From IMG/VR virus record IMGVR_UViG_3300048589_000295, positions 1-41,676 of that record: a stretch of 41,676 nucleotides of DNA; one strand, written 5' to 3'. Under the pieces are notes generated by a model. The model had not been told where the DNA came from, did not search any database, and saw nothing but the letters and a program-made list of their open reading frames with translations. The DNA comes from a virus. This document shows, piece by piece, positions 6,418 through 12,659 of this stretch; the stretch's first letter is position 1; every line of letters starts with the position of its first letter. Position numbers and translations under genes: made by a program.

Positions 6418-7223
6418 TGTCCTGTCCTTAGCTGTTCGCCTAAACGCTCCCAACTTTCCATGCTCTTGGTTTTCTTGGCGGGTGCTGCTGCCGGCACAAT
6501 GCTTCGGATCTTGCCTATCTCCTCGCGCAGTTGGGATAATGTGGGATACTGCTGCTTCTTCTCCCATCGCCAGTCGTGGAACCACACTTCCATCATGAAG
6601 CGGCGAATGTCGTCTACCGTATAGCCCGCCTTGTTCAAGACCTTGACCGCTTGCGCCACCTGCCCCTTGTTCTTGTCGCTGATGACATGGTGATCCCACC
6701 CGATTGCTTCACAGATTGCGCCAAACATTTCCTGTTGCGGCGTCTGCGCCACAGGCGCAGCATCTACCTTAAATGGAGTACCTTCATTGGATATACCTTC
6801 ATTGGTATTATCTTCTGGTGCTTGATAAGCACGGGGCGTGTCTATATCAGCATGGCCCCTGCCTTTATAAGCACCCCCCGTGCTTAATAACACCCCCATG
6901 CTTGGATTGACTAGGGTATAGGCGTTGCTACTTTGGCCCCCGTCATCGCGTATGCGCTCCTCTTTGCGAATCAATTGCGCCTCGATCAACTCGTCAATGG
7001 CGTTGCGTGCAAAGGTCTTGCGCGTTGCCGGTTTGTCTGACACCGAGCTAAAACAGTGGTCGCCTATCTTCTGATAGCTAGGCCATGCCACCCCGCTCTT
7101 GTCGGCGCGGCGAACGAGGTGCATGTACACGCGCATGGCGTTAGGCGACAAGTTAGTCATGTCGTCTATGCTGCTGTGTACCCAAATCAACTGTGTGCGC
7201 CCATCAAATAACTTGTCGCTCAT
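6414..7223 (-). CDS. Replication initiation protein with N-terminal winged helix
   Basis: A 269-residue protein. Residues about 24-95 form an initiator-type winged helix (LSPNAMRVYMHLVRRADKSG, WPSYQKIGDHC, ARNAIDELIEAQLIRKEER). Residues about 105-150 are a low-complexity linker whose DNA carries direct and inverted repeats resembling an origin. Residues about 160-240 form a helical C-terminal domain (DnaD- or lambda O-like, with DDIRRFMMEVWFHDWRW) likely to contact the helicase or its loader. It is followed by the loader-like gene. The arrangement mirrors lambda O and P. Confidence is high for a replication role and moderate for the exact family. Confidence 0.8.
   Translation of the reverse strand: MSDKLFDGRTQLIWVHSSIDDMTNLSPNAMRVYMHLVRRADKSGVAWPSYQKIGDHCFSSVSDKPATRKTFARNAIDELIEAQLIRKEERIRDDGGQSSNAYTLVNPSMGVLLSTGGAYKGRGHADIDTPRAYQAPEDNTNEGISNEGTPFKVDAAPVAQTPQQEMFGAICEAIGWDHHVISDKNKGQVAQAVKVLNKAGYTVDDIRRFMMEVWFHDWRWEKKQQYPTLSQLREEIGKIRSIVPAAAPAKKTKSMESWERLGEQLRTGQ
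6779..6906. other. Candidate replication origin repeats inside the initiator gene
   Basis: TACCTTCATTGG occurs at 6779-6790 and 6794-6805 with a 15-base period, and a degenerate third copy follows. ATAAGCAC occurs at 6825-6832 and 6867-6874. AAGCAC (6869-6874) and GTGCTT (6880-6885) form a dyad around CCCCC, and AAGCACGGGG (6827-6836) is the complement of CCCCGTGCTT (6876-6885). A related CCCCCATGCTT follows. The cluster lies in the linker-coding part of the initiator, as in lambda-type origins. The repeats are seen; origin activity is inferred. Confidence 0.5.
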
Positions 7224-7229
7224 CTCGTC

Positions 7230-7469
7230 CTACTCCGCAGCTAACGTGCGCTTCTCCTGCAACGGGGGATAGCCAGCCAGCACCGCATCTGCCGCGTCTA
7301 CGCCCTGCTGTACCAAGTTCTCTATGTCCCCACCTGTCCACCCCTGTGCGCGCCAGATGTAGTAATAGCGCAAAGCAGCGCGTAACTCTTTCTCGCCCCG
7401 CTCTCGATGCTCCTTCACCCGTCGCTCTACTACTGCATCCCAATTCGCCGGTGTCGTGTCGAAGATCAT
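7230..7469 (-). CDS. Hypothetical helical protein
   Basis: A 79-residue protein. The ATG at 7469 overlaps the upstream stop as ATGA and is preferred over a longer start at 7517. It is rich in charged helices (VVERRVKEHRERGEKELRAALRYYYIWRAQGW) and ends with GYPPLQEKRTLAAE. No domain is recognised. It lies 6 bases upstream of the replication initiator and may share its message. The function is unknown. Confidence 0.7.
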   Translation of the reverse strand: MIFDTTPANWDAVVERRVKEHRERGEKELRAALRYYYIWRAQGWTGGDIENLVQQGVDAADAVLAGYPPLQEKRTLAAE

Positions 7470-7651
7470 GGTTGTTCTTCCCCTTCCAGCGGATACAGCA
7501 CCGTAAGCGTCAAGCAATCCACCTGCCCGTAATGCGCGTGTTCGTCCTGCTCGTCGGCCTCGTCGCTGTTAATGGCGCACACCAACCACATGCCCGCCGC
7601 ACACGCCAACCCTAAGATGACCAACCCACCTAGCACAATCTCTAGTAGCAT
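7466..7651 (-). CDS. Small single-pass membrane protein
   Basis: A 61-residue protein. The ATG at 7651 is chosen because AGGGGG lies 6 bases upstream and because it overlaps the stop of the tiny upstream ORF (TGATG). Residues about 3-28 form one hydrophobic segment (IVLGGLVILGLACAAGMWLVCAI). It is followed by an acidic cytoplasmic or periplasmic tail (SDEADEQDEHAH). It could be an early membrane effector or an exclusion factor. There is no lipobox and no catalytic motif. Confidence 0.65.
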   Translation of the reverse strand: MLLEIVLGGLVILGLACAAGMWLVCAINSDEADEQDEHAHYGQVDCLTLTVLYPLEGEEQP

Positions 7652-7719
7652 CACTTGCCCCCTGTCATGCACAGCACAGCCAACGCACAGCCCGCCAGCA
7701 CCACCAACAACATATCCAT
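7651..7719 (-). CDS. Tiny hydrophobic peptide
   Basis: An open frame of 22 residues that starts at ATG 7719 behind GGAGG, and whose stop overlaps the next start (TGATG). It is almost entirely a membrane segment (MLLVVLAGCALAVLC) with a short polar end. The strong Shine-Dalgarno site and coupled stop/start support translation. Alternatively it may serve only as a leader that couples translation to the next small membrane protein. Confidence 0.5.
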   Translation of the reverse strand: MDMLLVVLAGCALAVLCMTGGK

Positions 7720-7769
7720 GCGTATATCCTCCGTTCGGAAACTGTAAGTTTTTTTCTTCGACAACTTTG

Positions 7770-7988
7770 CTATGATGAAGTAGTGGATTTTGTTAAATGG
7801 ATGGGGAATACTGTCAACGCTTCTTCGCATCCGTATACTTGGATGAAACGTACAATGAACTGGTCACTGACCCGCCCGCGCTTCGCCATCTTATAGAGTG
7901 TGTTGGAAGGCACACCGAGGATCTTCGATAGCTTGTAGAGAGTGAGTTTCTTTTGCGCCAACCATTCATTCAATCGGTCTATGTCCAT
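7770..7988 (-). CDS. Cro-like HTH regulator
   Basis: A 72-residue protein with an XRE/Cro-like helix-turn-helix: LNEWLAQKKLTLYKLSKILGVPSNTLYKMAKRG near residues 5-38, then VSDQFIVRFIQVYGCEEALT. It is the first gene of the minus-strand replication operon and is read from the promoter at 8053-8025, with GGGAGAG as ribosome binding site. It is divergent from the larger XRE repressor gene. By position it is the Cro-like arm of a genetic switch. Confidence 0.8.
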   Translation of the reverse strand: MDIDRLNEWLAQKKLTLYKLSKILGVPSNTLYKMAKRGRVSDQFIVRFIQVYGCEEALTVFPIHLTKSTTSS

Positions 7989-8007
7989 AAGGCTCTCCCT
8001 GAATAGT

Positions 8008-8100
8008 GTTGACTTCTTTCCACCATCTTATCAGTAATGGAGAATAAAGTCAACAACCAAAATAAAAAAAACTTTTGCCGCATTGTGGATACTTGTCAAC
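8008..8100. promoter_or_regulatory. Operator-like GTTGAC half-sites between the divergent regulators
   Basis: GTTGAC occurs at 8008-8013 and its complement GTCAAC at 8049-8054 and 8095-8100, spaced about 40-46 bases apart. The second copy overlaps the -35 box of the leftward promoter. The half-site is shared with the perfect dyad at 8610-8633. These are likely binding sites of one or both HTH proteins. The repeats are seen; the binding is inferred. Confidence 0.5.
8025..8053 (-). promoter_or_regulatory. Leftward promoter of the replication operon
   Basis: On the minus strand, TTGACT (8053-8048), a 17-base spacer and TAAGAT (8030-8025) lie about 40 bases upstream of the Cro-like gene start. 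Its -35 overlaps a GTTGAC operator-like half-site, so it is probably repressed by the adjacent XRE protein. Confidence 0.75.
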
Positions 8101-8113
8101 TAAGGGGAAAACT

Positions 8114-8605
8114 ATGTATGATGTTGTTATGGAGAATCACAACGAAGAAACAGAGCAGGGTATTTACGCGCCGAACTTGGAGCGGTTGATGCAGATTCAT
8201 GGCGTCAACGCTTCTGACCTGGCGCGCATGACCGGCATCAACAAGTCAACCATCTCGCTTATCTTGCGCGGCAAACGGCACGCGACCAACGCCACCAACT
8301 TAATCAAGATGGCGAATGTCTTTGGCGTATCGGTAGACTATCTGCTCAATCTCACCGACCAACCGGCAGCGCGCCCCACCCAACTAGGCGATCTGCTGCT
8401 GGAGCTTACGCAAGTGGCGCGCAAACTCTCATCGCGCCGGCAGCGTGACTTAATTGCCATTGCTCAAGCCTACCTGGCTTGTCCTCCGCACCATCCGCTA
8501 CTTCCGCAAGCCGCCTCCTGCCTAGAGTGTACAACCATGACACTACCCTGCCCTGACCGGCAGGGATTTTTTTATTTTGACAGTTGCTTTCATTCTTCAA
8601 AATGA
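8114..8605 (+). CDS. XRE-family repressor
   Basis: The open frame encodes 163 residues. ATG 8114 is chosen because AAGGGG lies at 8102-8107. Residues about 20-80 form a canonical XRE HTH (LERLMQIHGVNASDLARMTGI, NKSTISLILRGKR, LIKMANVFGVSVDYLL), followed by a helical segment (LLLELTQVARKLSSRRQRDLIAIAQAYL) that may dimerise. An intrinsic terminator lies within the last 20 codons, so the annotated C-terminus (from about residue 125) is doubtful. A frameshift near 8470-8500 would end the protein at a TAG at 8522. It is the CI-like arm of the switch with the divergent Cro-like gene. Confidence 0.8.
   Translation: MYDVVMENHNEETEQGIYAPNLERLMQIHGVNASDLARMTGINKSTISLILRGKRHATNATNLIKMANVFGVSVDYLLNLTDQPAARPTQLGDLLLELTQVARKLSSRRQRDLIAIAQAYLACPPHHPLLPQAASCLECTTMTLPCPDRQGFFYFDSCFHSSK
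8546..8573 (+). terminator. Rho-independent terminator inside the repressor frame
   Basis: CCCTGCC (8546-8552) pairs with GGCAGGG (8559-8565) around CTGACC. It is followed by A and seven T. The hairpin lies about 30 bases before the in-frame stop of the XRE gene and 40 bases before the next promoter. It isolates the repressor transcript from the recombination operon. Confidence 0.85.
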
Positions 8606-8609
8606 AATT

Positions 8610-8633
8610 GATAGTTGACATTATTCAACTATC
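8610..8633. promoter_or_regulatory. Perfect operator dyad over the rightward promoter
   Basis: GATAGTTGA (8610-8618) and TCAACTATC (8625-8633) form a 9-base perfect inverted repeat with the 6-base spacer CATTAT. The left half covers the -35 box. The half-site core GTTGA is shared with the sites between the divergent regulators, which suggests control by the same repressor. Confidence 0.7.
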
Positions 8634-8643
8634 CTGCTATACT
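8615..8643 (+). promoter_or_regulatory. Rightward promoter of the recombination operon
   Basis: TTGACA (8615-8620), a 17-base spacer and TATACT (8638-8643). This is a strong sigma70-type promoter. It is overlapped by the operator dyad at 8610-8633 and reads into the RecT/methyltransferase operon. Confidence 0.85.
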
Positions 8644-8665
8644 GGAGGGGAGCGAACAAAAAAAA

Positions 8666-8694
8666 GACCTGCACCGCTAGTCCCGGCACAGGTC
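8666..8694 (+). promoter_or_regulatory. Leader hairpin of the recombination operon
   Basis: GACCTG (8666-8671) pairs with CAGGTC (8689-8694), with an inner CCG/CGG pair set. It sits in the 5' leader just after an A-run and before the AAAGGAG ribosome binding site. No U-run follows, so it is more likely a stabilising leader stem than a terminator. Confidence 0.5.
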
Positions 8695-8718
8695 ACATTC
8701 ACCGAAAGGAGCATTTCA

Positions 8719-8946
8719 GTGAACACCACCATTGTACCGCAAATGATCAGCAAGTCAATCACCGCCGAAACGTACTCGCCCTATTGGGATGGCTTCTATG
8801 CGTATGCCGAGGGGCAGCCGCTTGATGCCATGCCGACGACAGCGCATGTGCGCGGCTGGTGGGCAGCGAACAAGGCGCACGCGGAAATGGAAGCCTATGC
8901 CGATGACATTCAAGACCGAGAGTATCACCGCAAGGGGGAATGGTAA
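8719..8946 (+). CDS. Hypothetical protein, first gene of the recombination operon
   Basis: A 75-residue protein. The GTG at 8719 is chosen because AAAGGAG lies 7 bases upstream, and because a longer frame from 8584 would run through the promoter. It contains YSPYWDGFYAYAEGQPLDAMPTTAHVRGWWAANKAHAE. This resembles small phage proteins in which a W-G-Y-A-A motif and a G-W helix bind nucleotides or nucleic acid, but no formal domain was recognised. It is followed within 1 base by the next gene. Confidence 0.75.
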   Translation: MNTTIVPQMISKSITAETYSPYWDGFYAYAEGQPLDAMPTTAHVRGWWAANKAHAEMEAYADDIQDREYHRKGEW

Positions 8947-9156
8947 ATGTTGCATCATCTAATTTTCGACAAGCCGGGTGTGTACGAACCTACCATCTGC
9001 CCGCGCACTATCTTGTGGAAGCGTAGTCAAGACCCAGACCCGTTTGTGGGTGTGTTCGTACCGAGCGTAAAGAACGCCAGCATCTTTGCCCAGGTGCTTG
9101 TGTTGGACGAGAAGGGCAACGTTTGTGAAACCGTGATGAGGGAGGAACGAAAGTGA
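8947..9156 (+). CDS. Hypothetical protein
   Basis: A 69-residue, mainly beta-rich protein (ICPRTILWKRSQDPDPFVGVFVPSV, FAQVLVLDEKGNV). The ATG at 8947 follows the previous stop directly, and the stop overlaps the RecT start as GTGA. No domain, signal or membrane segment is seen. By position it may help the annealing protein. The function is unknown. Confidence 0.7.
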   Translation: MLHHLIFDKPGVYEPTICPRTILWKRSQDPDPFVGVFVPSVKNASIFAQVLVLDEKGNVCETVMREERK

Positions 9157-10079
9157 ATCAGACAGCCTTAGCGATTATTGACAGCAACGAACTGGATACC
9201 ATTCAGCGCACCGGGCGTCTGCTTGCCAACAGTGGGTACTTCGATGGCAAGGGCGACACGCCCCAGGCAATTGCGATGATGGCAACCAAGATTCTGGCAG
9301 GACGTGAGATGGGCTTCGGCCCATTCGCGTCGGTCAATGGCGTGCATATCATTCAGGGCAAGCCGACAGTGGGCGCAAACCTGATGGCGTCTGCGGTCAA
9401 GGCCAGTGGTCGCTATACCTATCGTGTGCTGGAAATGAGCAGCACCGAATGTCGCATTGAATTCTTCGAGCGCAACGGCGACAAGTGGGACAGCATCGGC
9501 GTTAGCACCTTCACCATGAAGGATGCCCAGGACGCACAAGTAACCGGCAATCCTACGTGGAAGAAGTTCCCGCGTAACATGCTGTTCGCCCGCGCTATGT
9601 CCAACGGTGTGCGTTGGTACTGCCCCGACATCTTTAGCGGCAATGCGGTCTACGTGCCGGAAGAACTCGGCGCAGAAGTGGACATGGACGGTAACGTAGT
9701 GGATACCACGTACACCGTACAGGAAAGCCGTAAAGCCACGCAGACGGTTGCTGTGCTAGATAGTACCAACGGCGCACACGAAACGCCACAGCAAGCCGCT
9801 ACGCCAGCCACAGAAGGCGATACGTTGTTTGACCAGCCGCACTACGAACCGCCAACGGATGCCGAGCTAGACGTGTTGGGTAAGTGGGCGACACCTGCGG
9901 ATGCGAAGGCGTGGGCCGTTGCGGTGGGCGCATGTGAGAACGAGTTCGCCGCACGCAACAGTTTGAAGAAAGTGGTGGACGAATACGGTGGCAGCTTGAC
10001 CAAAGAAAATATCGCCGCTGTGTACCTGACCGCACTCCGCAAGTGGAACGCCAAGCTGGAACAGAAAGCCGCCGCCTAA
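9153..10079 (+). CDS. recT: RecT-family single-strand annealing protein
   Basis: A 308-residue protein with a GTG start overlapping the previous stop (GTGA). The N-terminal two thirds match RecT annealing proteins: LANSGYFDGKGDTPQAIAMM near residues 24-43, ILAGREMGFGPFASVNGVHI near 47-66, QGKPTVGANLMASAVKASG near 68-86, then a beta region and MLFARAMSNGVRWYCPDIF near 142-160. The C-terminal part is a linker plus a small helical domain (about 230-308) that could contact an exonuclease or SSB. No paired exonuclease such as RecE was recognised next to it. It likely promotes recombination of phage DNA. Confidence 0.85.
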   Translation: MNQTALAIIDSNELDTIQRTGRLLANSGYFDGKGDTPQAIAMMATKILAGREMGFGPFASVNGVHIIQGKPTVGANLMASAVKASGRYTYRVLEMSSTECRIEFFERNGDKWDSIGVSTFTMKDAQDAQVTGNPTWKKFPRNMLFARAMSNGVRWYCPDIFSGNAVYVPEELGAEVDMDGNVVDTTYTVQESRKATQTVAVLDSTNGAHETPQQAATPATEGDTLFDQPHYEPPTDAELDVLGKWATPADAKAWAVAVGACENEFAARNSLKKVVDEYGGSLTKENIAAVYLTALRKWNAKLEQKAAA

Positions 10080-10127
10080 CATGCCATGCGCCGCCGGTCG
10101 CAGACAATAACCGGCAAAGGAGGGAAT

Positions 10128-10295
10128 GTGAACCGCGCCACCTGGAACGTCGCCCAGCGCGGCGCACGCTTTCGCGGCATGGTCTACGTGGACGGCTACG
10201 AAATAGCGAAGGCATGGTTTGACAGCCTGACGCAAGCGGAACAGTGGTGCGTGGCACGCGCACAAGAGGCAATGCTGGAGGTAATGGCACGGTGA
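10128..10295 (+). CDS. Small hypothetical protein
   Basis: A 55-residue protein. The GTG at 10128 is chosen because AAAGGAGGG lies immediately upstream. It is basic at the N-terminus and amphipathic at the C-terminus (AEQWCVARAQEAMLEVM), with a FRGMVYVDGYEIAKAWFDS beta-alpha unit. It overlaps the methyltransferase start as GTGA. Small proteins with this layout are frequent in phage recombination operons. The function is unknown. Confidence 0.7.
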   Translation: MNRATWNVAQRGARFRGMVYVDGYEIAKAWFDSLTQAEQWCVARAQEAMLEVMAR

Positions 10296-11047
10296 GAGAG
10301 TTATCGCTATTCAGCGGCGCCGGTGGGGGATTGCTCGGTTCGCTGATTTTGGGATGGGAGCCAATCGGATATGTCGAATTTAACGAATACTGCCAGCGAG
10401 TTATCGCCCAACGAATTGCAGACGGAATCTTACCCGTCGCCCCGATCTTTGGCGATATCCGAACATTCATCAGTGAAGGGTACGCCGCAAGCTATACGGG
10501 ATTGGTTGATGTCTTGTCAGGAGGATTCCCCTGCCAACCGTTTTCCGAAGCAGGAAAGGGACTTGCCCAAGACGACCCGCGCAACATGTGGCCTGAAACC
10601 ATCGAGTGCATTCGCATCATACGACCCCGATTTTGCTTTTTGGAGAACGTTCCAAAGCTCCTTGTTTACCCGTACTTTGGAACCATACTCAATGATCTGG
10701 CCGAGAGCGGGTATTGTGTCCACTGGCGTTGCCTATCGGCAGCCGAAGTGGGAGCGCCGCATAAGCGAGATAGGGTCTGGATTATGGGTCACAGCGACGG
10801 CCTCGGATGCGATGCGAGTCAAATTCAAGGTGGATTCAATCCGCAAAGTTTTCTCGCGTCCGGGGGCTACTGGCCCAAATGGACTCTTCGAAGATGTGGT
10901 CGCACACATCGGCGAGTACCCGACTATGAATTTCATACAGCATGTAATGGGCTTTCCGACCGACTGGACGAAATTAGAGCCATTGGCAATGGACAAGTTC
11001 CAGCAGTGGCTGCGACAGCATGGCGATTATTGACGGAGGATTTGTAA
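10292..11047 (+). CDS. dcm: C5-cytosine DNA methyltransferase
   Basis: A 251-residue protein with a GTG start at 10292 overlapping the previous stop. Motif I is LSLFSGAG (4-11). Motif IV is GGFPCQPFS (77-85) with catalytic C81. Motif VI is FLENV (116-120), motif VIII is KRDRVWI (158-164) and motif X is AIGNGQVPAVA (230-240). The target-recognition region between motifs VIII and X is very short (about 60 residues), so specificity may be relaxed or supplied otherwise. A second long open frame (10371-11033) lies within it. It probably protects phage DNA from restriction. Confidence 0.9.
   Translation: MRELSLFSGAGGGLLGSLILGWEPIGYVEFNEYCQRVIAQRIADGILPVAPIFGDIRTFISEGYAASYTGLVDVLSGGFPCQPFSEAGKGLAQDDPRNMWPETIECIRIIRPRFCFLENVPKLLVYPYFGTILNDLAESGYCVHWRCLSAAEVGAPHKRDRVWIMGHSDGLGCDASQIQGGFNPQSFLASGGYWPKWTLRRCGRTHRRVPDYEFHTACNGLSDRLDEIRAIGNGQVPAVAATAWRLLTEDL
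10371..11033 (+). CDS. Nested ORF in the +1 frame of the methyltransferase gene
   Basis: A 220-codon open frame entirely inside the methyltransferase gene. It starts at ATG 10371 with GGGAG about 10 bases upstream. Its C-terminal part resembles proteins seen next to or over phage cytosine methyltransferases: SMIWPRAGIVSTGVAYRQPK, SEIGSGLWVTATASDAM, and a tail with FIQHVMGFPTDWTKLEP and MDKFQQWLRQHG. Meanwhile the main frame over the same DNA keeps methyltransferase motif X. Both frames therefore look constrained. Whether this ORF is translated separately is unknown. The similarity is judged from memory and was not computed. Confidence 0.45.
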   Translation: MSNLTNTASELSPNELQTESYPSPRSLAISEHSSVKGTPQAIRDWLMSCQEDSPANRFPKQERDLPKTTRATCGLKPSSAFASYDPDFAFWRTFQSSLFTRTLEPYSMIWPRAGIVSTGVAYRQPKWERRISEIGSGLWVTATASDAMRVKFKVDSIRKVFSRPGATGPNGLFEDVVAHIGEYPTMNFIQHVMGFPTDWTKLEPLAMDKFQQWLRQHGDY

Positions 11048-11057
11048 CGTAATAGAC

Positions 11058-11087
11058 GGGCGGGCTGCGCTACGAACACACCCGCCC
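11058..11087 (+). promoter_or_regulatory. Intergenic GC hairpin downstream of the methyltransferase
   Basis: GGGCGGG (11058-11064) pairs with CCCGCCC (11081-11087) around a 16-base loop, 10 bases after the methyltransferase stop. There is no U-run. It is probably an mRNA-stabilising or processing stem rather than an intrinsic terminator. Confidence 0.55.
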
Positions 11088-11092
11088 ACGGC

Positions 11093-11113
11093 AATTGTCA
11101 TAGAGGGACAATT
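11093..11113 (+). promoter_or_regulatory. Hairpin presenting the Shine-Dalgarno site in its loop
   Basis: AATTGTC (11093-11099) pairs with GACAATT (11107-11113). The 7-base loop ATAGAGG carries most of the AGAGGG ribosome binding site of the gene at 11118. The placement suggests control of ribosome access. Confidence 0.5.
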
Positions 11114-11117
11114 ACAC

Positions 11118-11861
11118 ATGCAATATAACCAACGTGCCGACTATCGGCAAACTGTGCAGGATATGGAGTACCCGTCACCCCCACCAGCACCACCCCCGCA
11201 ACGGGTGAGTAGCAGCGGCATGGTGACGCTCGGTCTGTCGATTGTGGCAGGCGTCATGTTTCTATCACTATTTTTTAGCGGCTTCAATGTTGCGGTTACG
11301 GTCGTATCCACCGCGGCTTTTTACGGTGGCATTATCACGCTTATGCTACTGATTGATTCCGGCACACTGGGCTACTATCTGGGCAAGCGCGAAGAGGAGC
11401 AGACCAAACGCGAGCAAATTCGCCTGACCTATCACCAACAACAATGGCGAGTGGCAGAAGCCCCACAGATAGCCCACAGCCCCGCTACAGACACCCTGCA
11501 ACTGCCTGCGTCCAACAATTTTGTTGCGCCGCTTGTGGAGCCGGACAGCAGCGTGCGACGTGAGGCGATTACATGGCTCATGGGGCTGTATGGGAGTGAC
11601 GGGCAACCCGACCCGAAGAAGGTGCTACTCAAGTCCGAGAAAGAACGCCCAGGTCGCGTGCGCGTGGCTGGCCCGTCCCGTCCGGCAAAGCAGTATCTCA
11701 TGGATAAGTTTGTGCTGTTGGACTTGGGGACGGGCTTCCGGCTCAATCTTTCCCGCTGCCCCACCTTCGCTGCCGCGCAAAACTATTTGACCTTTGACGG
11801 GGTAGGTGGGACACCTACCCACCCCCACCACCCTCTCATTGAGAGCGAGGTGGCCCTATGA
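11118..11861 (+). CDS. Membrane protein with Pro-rich N-terminus
   Basis: A 247-residue protein. After a polar, Pro-rich N-terminus (PSPPPAPPP near residues 19-27) there are two adjacent hydrophobic segments (about 35-55 GMVTLGLSIVAGVMFLSLFF and 57-80 NVAVTVVSTAAFYGGIITLMLLI). A charged helix follows (KREEEQTKREQIR), and a soluble C-terminal part of about 150 residues contains a KPxKQYLMDKFVLLD-like region. It overlaps the next gene by ATGA. It may be an inner-membrane anchor for phage replication or an exclusion factor. No family was recognised. Confidence 0.75.
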   Translation: MQYNQRADYRQTVQDMEYPSPPPAPPPQRVSSSGMVTLGLSIVAGVMFLSLFFSGFNVAVTVVSTAAFYGGIITLMLLIDSGTLGYYLGKREEEQTKREQIRLTYHQQQWRVAEAPQIAHSPATDTLQLPASNNFVAPLVEPDSSVRREAITWLMGLYGSDGQPDPKKVLLKSEKERPGRVRVAGPSRPAKQYLMDKFVLLDLGTGFRLNLSRCPTFAAAQNYLTFDGVGGTPTHPHHPLIESEVAL

Positions 11862-12079
11862 TCCTGCTGCTGCTGCTCATCGCCCTGTTTTTGACCATGT
11901 GGATGCACACCAAAGACCGGCTGGAACAAGCGAACGAGGACATCCGGCGCGAGTGGGGCGACGCGTACAACCCAGACGCCGCCGGACATCCGGCCCGCGA
12001 CGCGGCCGTGATTGTCACATTTGCGCTGCTGGGCGCGCTGCTACTCGCGGGGCTGGTTGCGCCCGCGCTGATACCATAA
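11858..12079 (+). CDS. Small protein with two membrane segments
   Basis: A 73-residue protein starting ATG 11858 with a 4 nt overlap. It has an N-terminal hydrophobic helix (ILLLLLIALFLTMWM), a charged middle (HTKDRLEQANEDIRREWGDAY) and a second hydrophobic segment (AAVIVTFALLGALLLAGLVAPAL). The two-segment layout resembles small holins, but it lies in an early operon, so another membrane role is equally likely. Confidence 0.7.
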   Translation: MILLLLLIALFLTMWMHTKDRLEQANEDIRREWGDAYNPDAAGHPARDAAVIVTFALLGALLLAGLVAPALIP

Positions 12080-12090
12080 TAGGAGGCTGT

Positions 12091-12315
12091 ATGTACCCCG
12101 AACTAACCCAGTTGATTGACCGCAATGACACGTTGCGCGCACAGGTGGCACAAGCCCGCGTGCGTCTGGCAGAGGCGTACGCGCCGCGCACCGTTGCCCC
12201 GCGTGAGGTGGCGTCCGCGTCGTTTCTTGCCGCCCGCGCCGAGGCCGAACGCGCCACCGGCTGCACGCTCATCAAGTTTTTTGCGCCAGACCCAGATGGT
12301 GAGGGTGCGCCATGA
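12091..12315 (+). CDS. Hypothetical small helical protein
   Basis: A 74-residue protein with a strong AGGAGG at 12081-12086 and ATG at 12091. The first half is a probable coiled coil (LTQLIDRNDTLRAQVAQARVRLAEAY). The second half is Ala-rich, with GCTLIKFF near the end. It overlaps the next gene by ATGA. No known family was recognised. It may partner the membrane protein with a coiled coil encoded next. Confidence 0.7.
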   Translation: MYPELTQLIDRNDTLRAQVAQARVRLAEAYAPRTVAPREVASASFLAARAEAERATGCTLIKFFAPDPDGEGAP

Positions 12316-12659
12316 CCCTGCTCAACACCCTGTTGGCCCTGACCGGCCTTGCGCTGACGGCCTGCATGCTGCGTCTCTTGCACCTGGAGGCACAGGCCGA
12401 CCACATGCGGCGGCGCATTGCCAGCCAGCAGACGCGCATCCAGTGGCTAGAGGACGCCGCGGCCTGCCAGCAGGAGCGTATCGCCTGTCTGGTGCAGCAC
12501 AGCCAAGAGCAGGAGCAAATCATCCTCGACCAGGCCGCGCTGATTGAGCGACTCGACAAATTCACGCAGCGTCAGGCGTTTTGGTATGTGACGCACAGCC
12601 TACCGAGCGTTAACCGCACTCATGCGCTCGCGGCGCAAAATCGCATTTCGGTGAATTAG
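12312..12659 (+). CDS. Membrane-anchored coiled-coil protein
   Basis: A 115-residue protein with one N-terminal membrane segment (LLNTLLALTGLALTACMLRLL, residues 3-23) followed by a long heptad-rich helix (LEAQADHMRRRIASQQTRIQ through IILDQAALIERLDKF, about 24-87). The layout resembles i-spanin-like (Rz-like) proteins, with a signal anchor and periplasmic coiled coil. The early-operon position argues against a lysis role. No overlapping lipoprotein frame was confirmed here. Confidence 0.7.
   Translation: MTLLNTLLALTGLALTACMLRLLHLEAQADHMRRRIASQQTRIQWLEDAAACQQERIACLVQHSQEQEQIILDQAALIERLDKFTQRQAFWYVTHSLPSVNRTHALAAQNRISVN

Noticed and set aside
7204-7615. Plus- and minus-strand frames rich in Arg/Pro around the small membrane genes
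   Set aside because: They lack ribosome binding sites and overlap well-supported coupled genes on the minus strand.
12312-12659. Inner spanin call for the membrane-anchored coiled coil
   Set aside because: The layout fits, but it lies in an early operon far from the lipoprotein candidate and no overlapping outer spanin frame was found.
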